Shown piece after piece: positions 57,401-64,000 of a stretch of DNA of 64,000 nucleotides. A program made the translations under genes and the position numbers. The stretch's first letter is position 1; each line of letters opens with the position of its first letter. The stretch lies in assembly GCF_037325665.1 (NCBI RefSeq), contig NC_090261.1, positions 25,122,722-25,186,721 on the forward strand, written 5' to 3'. This stretch comes from Littorina saxatilis. Its lineage: Eukaryota > Mollusca > Gastropoda > Littorinimorpha > Littorinidae. The notes beneath the pieces were generated by a model, which searched no databases, was not told where the DNA came from, and was given only the letters and a program-made list of their open reading frames with translations.

Positions 57401-60400
57401 CCGACATCTCTGATTCCGAGGGTGCTGGCAAAATATCTGCAGGAACGACCAAGACTGATTTTGGTCGCGCCTTACTGGCCAACAGCTCCGTGGTTTCCAG
57501 ATCTTTGCGGTCTCACCCACGTAGACCCTCTACCTCTGGATCTGGACGGGGGAGGTCTGCTCCAGCCTCGATCATGCCTCCCTCATCCACGTCCAGAGAG
57601 TCTGTGCTTGACCGCATGGCTCTTGTGCGCTCCAAACTGCTTGCACTAGGATTGCACAAGAGTTCAGTAGAGTTTTCCTTGAACGCTAAGAGGCGATCAA
57701 CTAATCAGCTCTACGACTTACGCTGGAGAGCTTGGGCCACCTTCGCCTTGTCCAAGGGGATAAAGCCGCTTTATCCCTCAACACAGGACTTGGCCAACTT
57801 CCTGGTGGAAGTGTATCAAAAGAAGAGTCTTTCTTCTAAGACTCTTCTTGGATACAGATCTGCCATCGCTTCCACGATTGCGGCCGCTACTGGTCGCAGA
57901 TCTGAACACTTGATCAGGTCCTCCCTCATCGCTAATGTCCTTTCGGGTATTAGCAATGCAGCGGTGTCTAAACCTCGGGTTTCATTTCCCAAGGGGGATG
58001 TCTTTCTGGTCCTCAAACTCCTGCGTAGCAATGAGTTTGAACCCCTGGCAGGCATCAGTATCAAGTTGCTGATTTTTAAGACTAATTGTTCCTCATCGCT
58101 TTAGCCACTTGCCGTAGACTCAGTGGTATTCAAGCTTTGAGTGGCCTGGACTTTGACATTGAGTTCACCACACAGCAGTGGTTGCCAGCATGGTCACGTC
58201 AGTCTAAGGTATGTTTCTTGGGTATATTTTCTTTTACGGTAGTACTGTTCGAAAATTGCCTGGGTATCTTAATCCTTGGATTTAAGTGATTTTGATTAAG
58301 GAGTTTAATACTCTACATATCACCCTCACACCACTCTGGTATTCTGTGCAAGAATAGTACTGTCGAGGTAAGTGTTATATTGACTGTAAGGCTTCTTTTT
58401 AAGCCTACTGTCTATATGATACTTACCGAGACAGTACTATTAGAGTTTCCCTCCCGCCTCCCCTCTTGATATGTTATGGGCTTTTTGAGGGTCTGCAGCT
58501 CATAAAGAAAGAGGACGCGCCACCTACATCCTGTAAGGGGGAAGCACTCGGACAGTGCTTGGGATCCACGGTGGCGCATGGTTATGGGAGATAATTGTAC
58601 CCACTCAGCGTTTTGTCCAATTTTTTCGGCCTATAATAGATAATGTGCAAGAATAGTACTGTCTCGGTAAGTATCATATAGACAGTAGGCTTAAAAAGAA
58701 GCCTTACATTTTGCTTTGAACTAAGTTAATACGTTTTCTTTAATCACTTCCACAGAAATTCCAGGATTTTACTACGACCCTGAAAAGAAGCGCTACTTCA
58801 AGATACAAGACAGTGCTTCCAATGTGGATGGAGACTTCATCACTAAAGAAACCATAGCCAAGAATAAAGCAGAATCACAACGACAAAAGGATCTTGCAGC
58901 CCTTAGCGAGAAGACCAGTGCTCGACTTACTGCGTCATCAACAGTCACTGAAAGGACTTTGCGGAAACCTGTCAGAGATTCTGTGCCATCCCTCTTGCTG
59001 AACGGCTACCAAAGAGGGGAAGTCAATAAGTTCAAACTGCGCAAAACATGGATACTTGGCTCTGCGTCAGAGCTTAGGCAAACAGGCAAGCGCCAAGCCT
59101 TTGTTATTCCAGACTTTCACTTCAACCTGGAGCACATGATACAGATGGAGATGAGCAAAGATCATGACAAGCTACTGTGCTTGTGGTCCCTTGCGGAGAG
59201 CATGGTAGAACGTATGCAGCTGGTTTCTATTAAAGAGAGTGAAAGAACTCGACCTGGTGAGCTTGCACTGGAGTTTGACTCCTCAGATACTACAGTGTTG
59301 CAGTCATGGAACAAAATCACCAATGTCTGTTGGTCTGAGCTCTCACAGTTTCCAGACAAGAAGTATGTCTTGTACACAACCAGGTGTCATTCAAGTCACA
59401 ATCAAAGTTTGGCTTTCATTCGCAACCTGGATCCAGCGACTCAGGATGAAGTCCGCTTCTTTGACTTTAACCTGGGAACGCAGATGACGTGGACGTGTGC
59501 GTGGAATTATCACAAGCAGCAGTTTGGTGTGGGCACGGAGAAGGGATGTCTCTTGGTGGACGTCAACACCCGGCGCCTCTGGCAGTTCAAGACTAACAAG
59601 AGCGATGCCCTTGCCCAGATTTTCACCAAGGTTTTGAAAGTTTTTGTGTGTGTTATTATCTGTTGTCATCTGTACCAGACTTGCTGCATTATTTGTGTGG
59701 GCTAACCTAGAAGTTCCTTTGAAAGAGTGGTTAAAGCTAAACTGAAAAGTCATGATTTCTTTTTTCCTTTTTTTCTTCTTCGGTTTTTCATATTTCTCCT
59801 CTGTGCCTGTTTGTGGGTTTTTTCTTAATCTATATAGGCATAACCTAAAAAAATCAAATCTAATTGCACTTTGCTGCCAAATTTGAAATTGGTCGAACAT
59901 GGTACCATATTTTTTTTAAATTAAACACCTAGCACTGTCTATGTAGAAAAACGACAGTGCATTCACTACAAATGCTTCTTTCAAATTATTTTAGGAAGAC
60001 GGAGGCAACACGATGTACACAGGTACTCGACGTGGAAGCATCCTGAGGCATGACTTGCGCAGCAGCTCAGCGCTACCCATTCACCTGATGAGTCACTCCA
60101 CCAGTGTCTGCTGCCTGCGTCTCTCCCCAGAGGAACAGTATCTTTATGCCAGCGACTTCTCCGGCAATGTGAGCGTACTTCATGTGACTTGTTAGAATAA
60201 ATACCTTCTTAATGTACAGAACCTGATTGAAGATTTTATTTTTAGACCATACTTAACAATGTTTCAAACAAAAGACATCCTTAATCACGGCGAGTTACAG
60301 TATGATGACATAATGGAACCCATATCTGTATCTATTGGGGTTGAGACTTTTCGGTAGATCAAAAATTTTTTTGTGGATACAACTTTCCAATTTCACAAAA

Positions 60401-60886
60401 GCATTCTATTTTTTTTTGTGACTGAGAATATCAAACTGTTTTCTTCTCAAACGTTGTCTGTTTATGTAAGTTATATATTTGGTACAGTGTTCGCCTTTGC
60501 TTCTTCCGGTATATGACACTGACAGAAAATGGCGCTCCGAAAGGACATTGTAGAACAAGACAAATGTTCTGCACTGGATGAGAGCTTAAAATATGTGTCT
60601 TAAATTTGGGTGAGAACCAAAAGGTCGAGGGTCAAAAGGTCGAGGCACAAAAGGTCTAGGACATTTGGTCAAGAGTCAAAAGGTCAAGTGCGATAAAAGG
60701 TCGAGGGTGCCAAAAGGTCAACAGCAAAACGTCTACGGGACAAAAGGTCGAGGATTGAAAACGGTCGAGGATTAACAAAAAGGTCGAGGATCAGAAATTT
60801 TGATTTAATTTTCGGTGTCCATTCGTGAAGAAAATCCTGCTTCGTGTGCCTATTATGCGTATCACAGGGGCGATTTGTGAATATGA

Positions 60887-60921
<35 letters not shown>

Positions 60922-62881
60922 CGCTCGAACGCGCGCACACACACAGACACATTCTTTGTATACATATGTTTTCACAATTTTGGATTAAGACAAAACGACA
61001 GCAGTAACTTTTGTGTACTGCCTTGTTGTTTCCTTTCTGTGATTTTATGAGCTCATTTCTGTGTCTGTGGCCCTGTCTGAATGTAACTCTCTCTTCGTTT
61101 GCATATCCTTTTAAAGTTTACACATGAGAGAGAAAAAAGAAGGAAAAAAACCTCAAGCTTTAAGCGTATCAGTGACATCATGATGTTTCACCAACAACAA
61201 TCTGTTGAGTGTCGAGCTGTGTTCACTGTTGACCACACTACGCTTCATTTACCTACAAAGCCGTGGGTCCGTGAACACAAACAAACACTGTTTTGAATAA
61301 CTAAACAAATAACACAACATTTATAAATGCACACAAAGCAGCGTTTTCTCCAAGCAATAAAAATTTGAAAAAAGAATTTAACACACACGTAAACAGAAAA
61401 TTATGTCGACAATTGTTTAATCCTCGACCGTTTTTTTAATCCTCGACCTTTTTTAAATCCTCGACCTTTTTCAATCCTCGACATTTTGTCCCTTAGACGT
61501 TTTGCTGTTGACCTTTTGTCACCTTCGACCTTTTTTCGCCCTCGACCTTTTGACTCTTGACCAAATGTCCTCGACCTTTTGTGCCTCGACATTGTAAAAC
61601 TCGACCTTTTGTCGCACACCCCTTAAATTTGTATCTTGTCCCAGTGTGTTAGATTTTAGTCTCCGATTGCACCAGACTGCACTGGGGAGGAGGGTTTCCT
61701 CTTTTTAGTTCTGAGGAGAATCCCACCCTTGATCTTTATTTACTAACTTTGAAACATTAAAGTCGTTAAACGCAACAAGGGCTTTCCATAGCGACTGTGT
61801 GGTTATGTACGAGAGCTAGATCATGGAACATTATGGAATACATCGTTGAATTATTTCTTGAGGGCCCTGGAACTTACTCCTGTTATTAAGCATGGGGGTT
61901 CAGGGACTTTTAAGTGAAAAACCTGTAGGAAAACCATCAGAGGCAACCTCTGTCAAGGGCTTGCCTCTTCGGGAACTCCTAGTCCCTTTAAATGCTCCCC
62001 TTTTACTGATATTCCTGCTTTCTTTCCACCGGTCTGTTAGCCCCTGTGTTTATAATCTACCTCAGATCAAGAAGTGGGACTTACGGACAAAGAAGGTGGT
62101 GCTGACTTATGATGGTCTCTTCAACAAACAGAGCCGGTTGCCTTTCCACATCGATGAGACACAGTCCCTGTTGTACGGTGGTGAGTGTGTGTGTTTTCAG
62201 CATGCTTCAAATCTGAGTCTGTAACAGAAAATACTGGGTGAAGCGTTAGAAAAAGAGAGAATGCTTCTACTCTGCATTTTACCGTTGTTAAAACCGATTG
62301 AATCAGAGATTAAATGAGTGAGTGATGGAGTGATTGGTATAAAAAAAAGACTATGATAACATCATAAGACTCAAAGAATCAAAGATGATTGGAACACACA
62401 CAGTGGGTGTACATTTTACAAGAGTTTGGATAAGGTTGTCAAAATAGTGATGACACAGTCTTCAGTCCTAAAACATGAAATATTTGTGGGTATAATCTGA
62501 CTGAGAGTGAGAGAGAAGAGAAAAAAAAACACAAACTATTTCTGTTATATCAAATTATACTTGTATTGTTTTTTTATTTTAAAGACAGAGATAAGTACAG
62601 TATGAACATGGTTACATGATTACTGCATTTCTGACAGAAGTTTCATTCATCCTTTGTCCCCAGCTGGCCAAGACTGCTACACCAAGATTTGGTGTCTGAA
62701 GACAGGAAAGATGCTTCGTTCCATCCCGCCCCCGTACGAGGCCTCACTCTACAGCATCCCTGCTGTGCAGTTCTCTTCCCGGTGGGCTGGGATCGAGGGC
62801 AATCTGGGGCTCATTATGGGGGCCCACAAAAACTTCTACCTGTACGGACCTTGCTCTGACAGTGGAGGTGTGGAGCTGTGA
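50754..62881 (+). CDS. DCAF4: DDB1- and CUL4-associated factor 4, complete gene
   Basis: DCAF4 is a WD40 substrate receptor of CUL4-DDB1 ubiquitin ligases. Five exons, 50754-51384, 58756-59630, 59995-60168, 62066-62180 and 62664-62881, join in phase to 670 residues. The start has a good context (ACTATGG). The first 210 residues are basic, Ser/Thr-rich and then Arg/Gly-rich. IPGFYYDPEKKRYFKI opens the conserved region as in vertebrate DCAF4. The blades follow: LPIHLMSHSTSVCCLRLSPE, then IKKWDLRTKKVVLTYDGLF, whose WDLR is the DDB1-binding WDxR box, and GQDCYTKIWCLKTGKMLRSI. The ending matches DCAF4. The protein is longer than human DCAF4 (about 495) because of the N-terminal extension. Intron 1 is almost entirely DIRS copy 5. 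Confidence 0.93.
51426..51452. repeat. (GT)n microsatellite
   Basis: Thirteen GT units, 41 bp past the DCAF4 exon 1 donor. Confidence 0.92.
51636..51797 (+). repeat. Left inverted terminal repeat of DIRS copy 5
   Basis: Starts at CGACAGTACTATTCTTGCAC and ends near GCGCGTCCTCTTTCTT. It is the inverse of 58505-58672. The far left edge (AGTCAATATAACACTTACC) is mirrored in the internal end-repeat region. Confidence 0.88.
52276..52318 (+). repeat. Perfect 16-bp hairpin in DIRS copy 5
   Basis: AGCCTGTTTGAGCAAG (52276-52291) is followed, after an 11-base loop, by its exact inverse CTTGCTCAAACAGGCT (52303-52318). Confidence 0.9.
52607..52727 (+). rRNA. 5S rRNA-like sequence embedded in DIRS copy 5
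   Basis: About 120 bp with the 5S layout. The start GCCAACGGCCATACCACG and end GTTGGCATT form a perfectly paired helix I (GCCAAC with GTTGGC). The internal RNA polymerase III promoter is present: box A-like AAGTTAAGCAACGTCGGGCC, then GGATGGGTGACCGCCTGGGA in the box C position. CCGGTTCTCGTCCGACCACC in the loop B/C region is standard metazoan 5S apart from single substitutions. A T-run lies shortly downstream (TTCCTTTTTCC). Because it is embedded in a retroelement, it may be a pseudogene or a captured functional unit. Confidence 0.85.
53040..54870 (+). repeat. CCGG-rich tandem array in DIRS copy 5
   Basis: A hierarchical array. The phrase CACCTCTGTTGGTC recurs at about 53457, 53574, 53799, 54014, 54230, 54429 and 54640, giving a main period of 200-225 bp. 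Within units TCCGGATGGT, GGACCGGACC and ACCTACGGGTCCGG recur at finer scale. A second landmark, GAACACTTCTGTGGGTACGG, alternates with the first. Stop codons are rare in several + and - frames, so long open frames here have little evidential value. Confidence 0.9.
58345..58440 (+). repeat. Internal end-repeat region of DIRS copy 5
   Basis: Contains GTGCAAGAATAGTACTGTCG and GGTAAGTGTTATATTGACT (the left end inverted), then the right end inverted (AAGCCTACTGTCTATATGAT...). This is the expected circular junction. Confidence 0.82.
58505..58707 (-). repeat. Right inverted terminal repeat of DIRS copy 5
   Basis: Inverse of the left repeat through about 58672, then the right-specific tip TATCATATAGACAGTAGGCT ending at GCCTTAC. 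Confidence 0.87.
58756..59630 (+). CDS. DCAF4: DCAF4 exon 2: conserved N-terminal signature and first blades
   Basis: An 875-nt exon after a CCACAG acceptor only 48 bp beyond DIRS copy 5. IPGFYYDPEKKRYFKIQ identifies the family. TKETIAKNKAESQRQKDLAA is helical. FGVGTEKGCLLVDVNTRRLW is a WD-like blade. It ends ALAQIFTK before GTTTTG. Confidence 0.93.
59995..60168 (+). CDS. DCAF4: DCAF4 exon 3: central WD repeat
   Basis: Fifty-eight codons: MYTGTRRGSILRHDLRSSSA and TSVCCLRLSPEEQYLYASDF. It matches human FNGCRSGEIFAIDLR... and VTSVRILQDEQYLMASDMAG. Confidence 0.92.
60169..60598. other. DCAF4 intronic spacer
   Basis: A/T-rich intron sequence with nothing recognised before the MULE-like element. 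Confidence 0.4.
60609..61621. mobile_element. Mutator-like non-autonomous element with subrepeat-rich inverted ends
   Basis: Inverted termini of about 190-210 bp (60609-60795 and 61410-61621) are each built of many variants of CAAAAGGTCGAGG. The outermost bases are GGTGAGAACCAAAAGGTCG and, inverted, GGTGTGCGACAAAAGGTCG. Flanks CTTAAATTTG at 60599-60608 and 61622-61631 form a perfect 10-bp duplication, within the 9-11 bp typical of Mutator-like elements. The middle holds a CA microsatellite and no transposase. It lies in a DCAF4 intron. Confidence 0.72.
60889..60918. repeat. (CA)n microsatellite
   Basis: Fifteen CA units inside the Mutator-like element. Confidence 0.92.
61632..62065. other. 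DCAF4 intronic spacer
   Basis: Intron between the Mutator-like element and exon 4. Nothing was recognised. Confidence 0.4.
62066..62180 (+). CDS. DCAF4: DCAF4 exon 4: WDxR box
   Basis: A 115-nt exon encoding IKKWDLRTKKVVLTYDGLFN and LPFHIDETQSLLYGG. The WDLR tetrapeptide is the DDB1-docking motif. Confidence 0.92.
62181..62663. other. DCAF4 intron 4
   Basis: A/T-rich intron with GTGAGT donor and CCCCAG acceptor. No element was recognised. Confidence 0.5.
62664..62881 (+). CDS. DCAF4: DCAF4 exon 5 (terminal)
   Basis: A 218-nt exon encoding AGQDCYTKIWCLKTGKMLRS, IPAVQFSSRWAGIEGNLGLI and a short tail, with TGA at 62879-62881. It corresponds to the last blade of human DCAF4. Confidence 0.93.
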
Positions 62882-63039
62882 TGTGCATGTTGTTTCAGTG
62901 AAACGTCACAAGTGTGGATTTGACAGCAGTTCCAAACTGTCATATTTCTGTGTCGGTTTTTTTTTTTTAACTTACTTAAAGGCACACTCCTTCTCGTGAA
63001 ATCTATTCAGCTCACCGTCTCAAATCTGGCCAGGCTTTT

Positions 63040-64000
63040 ACATGAGATAAGACTATTCCTCCACTTGGTCACATACAAACAATGAACAGCCTGGGTGCTA
63101 CATGAGATGAGACTATTCCTCCACTTGGTCACATACAAACAATGAACAGCCTGGGTGCTACATGAGATAAGACTATTCCTCCACTTGGTCACATACAAAC
63201 AATGAACAGCCTGGGTGCTACATGAGATAAGACTATTCCTCCGCTTGGTCACATACAAACAATGAACAGCCTGGGTGCTACATGAGATAAGACTATTCCT
63301 CCACTTGGTCACATACAAACAATGAACAGCCTGGGTGCTACATGAGATAAGACTATTCCTCCACTTGGTCACATACAAACAATGAACAGCCTGGGTGCTA
63401 CATGAGATAAGACTATTCCTCCGCTTGGTCACATACAAACAATGAACAGCCTGGGTGCTACATGAGATAAGACTATTCCTCCGCTTGGTCACATACAAAC
63501 AATGAACAGCCTGGGTGCTACATGAGATAAGACTATTCCTCCGCTTGGTCACATACAAACAATGAACAGCCTGGGTGTTACATGAGATAAGACTATTCCT
63601 CCGCTTGGTCACATACAAACAATGAACAGCCTGGGTGCTACATGAGATAAGACTATTCCTCCGCTTGGTCACATACAAACAATGAACAGCCTGGGTGTTA
63701 CATGAGATAAGACTATTCCTCCGCTTGGTCACATACAAACAATGAACAGCCTGGGTGCTACATGAGATAAGACTATTCCTCCACTTGGTCACATACAAAC
63801 AATGAACAGCCTGGGTGCTACATGAGATAAGACTATTCCTCCGCTTGGTCACATACAAACAATGAACAGCCTGGGTGCTACATGAGATAAAGACTATGCC
63901 TCCGCTTGGTCACATACAAACAATGAACAGCCTGGGTGTTACATGAGATAAGACTATTCCTCCGCTTGGTCACATACAAACAATGAACAGCCTGGGTGTT
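63040..64000. repeat. 60-bp satellite running off the right edge
   Basis: Sixteen units of 60 bp beginning ACATGAGATAAGACTATTCC and ending CAGCCTGGGTGCT, starting 159 bp after the DCAF4 stop. Units differ at few sites (CCACTT/CCGCTT, GCT/GTT), and one is 61 bp. Since 60 is divisible by three, the minus strand shows a long repeating open frame that is an artefact. Confidence 0.95.

Larger units (their letters stand above)
51616..58707 (+). mobile_element. DIRS-type retrotransposon, copy 5, divergent lineage (broken fossil)
   Basis: The inverted terminal repeats are about 51636-51797 and 58505-58672, essentially identical. The internal end-repeat region is about 58345-58440 and holds both ends in junction order. 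The parts are a gag-like region (about 52100-56430), reverse transcriptase/RNase H (about 56430-57600) and tyrosine recombinase (about 57600-58290). Its proteins and ends differ from copies 1-4, so this is a separate family. It carries a 5S rRNA-like sequence, a perfect hairpin and a CCGG-rich tandem array. It is broken, with roughly five or more breaks, and young by its terminal repeats. It fills DCAF4 intron 1, in sense. Confidence 0.85.

Noticed and set aside
63007-63858. Minus-strand 283-codon open frame made of 20-residue repeats
   Set aside because: Direct product of the 60-bp satellite, whose period is divisible by three.
63040-64000. CRISPR-like direct repeats
   Set aside because: Units are contiguous with no unique spacers and the genome is eukaryotic.

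Overview
This is a eukaryotic, intron-rich, repeat-dense window. It most likely comes from a marine mollusc, probably a gastropod; that is an inference from the repeat types (several short elements resemble known molluscan SINE and MITE families) and from the animal form of the host genes. Three host genes can be read exon by exon. A VRK1-type nuclear kinase (+) enters from the left without its N-terminal exons and ends at 42895. A complete mitochondrial chaperone BCS1L (-) occupies 49612 to 45830. A complete DCAF4-like WD-repeat ubiquitin-ligase receptor (+) runs from 50754 to 62881. VRK1 and BCS1L are convergent, with poly(A) signals under 200 bp apart. BCS1L and DCAF4 are head to head, with about 1.1 kb between start codons, so they may share a divergent promoter.

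Most of the DNA is mobile elements inside the introns. Five DIRS-type tyrosine-recombinase retrotransposons lie at 636-5690, 13285-19058, 21742-31882, 31991-37860 and 51616-58707. All are on the + strand, the sense of their host genes. Four show the DIRS end structure: inverted terminal repeats plus an internal region that repeats both ends. The first shows only the right-hand repeats. The copy at 13285-19058 looks whole; the others are broken fossils. The fifth belongs to a different lineage. It carries a nearly full-length 5S rRNA-like sequence (52607-52727), a 16-bp perfect hairpin and a CCGG-rich array with units of about 200 bp.

DNA transposons and SINEs are nested in one another. A TTAA-flanked element (7892-11424) nearly fills one VRK1 intron and holds a second inverted-repeat element that itself holds an 18-bp satellite. 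A TA-flanked element (31913-39142) was split by DIRS copy 4. A 3.9-kb inverted-repeat element and two SINEs with clear target duplications sit inside DIRS copy 3. Others are a Tigger/pogo-like element (40178-41336), a probable Mutator-like element with a comb of GGTCGAGG subrepeats (60609-61621), several long palindromes, and a 60-bp satellite running off the right edge (63040-64000).

The three host genes are not obviously functionally linked: chromatin and cell-cycle kinase signalling, complex III assembly, and CUL4-DDB1 ubiquitination. Their exons appear undamaged despite the insertions, because every recognised element lies in an intron, the VRK1 3' UTR or intergenic DNA.
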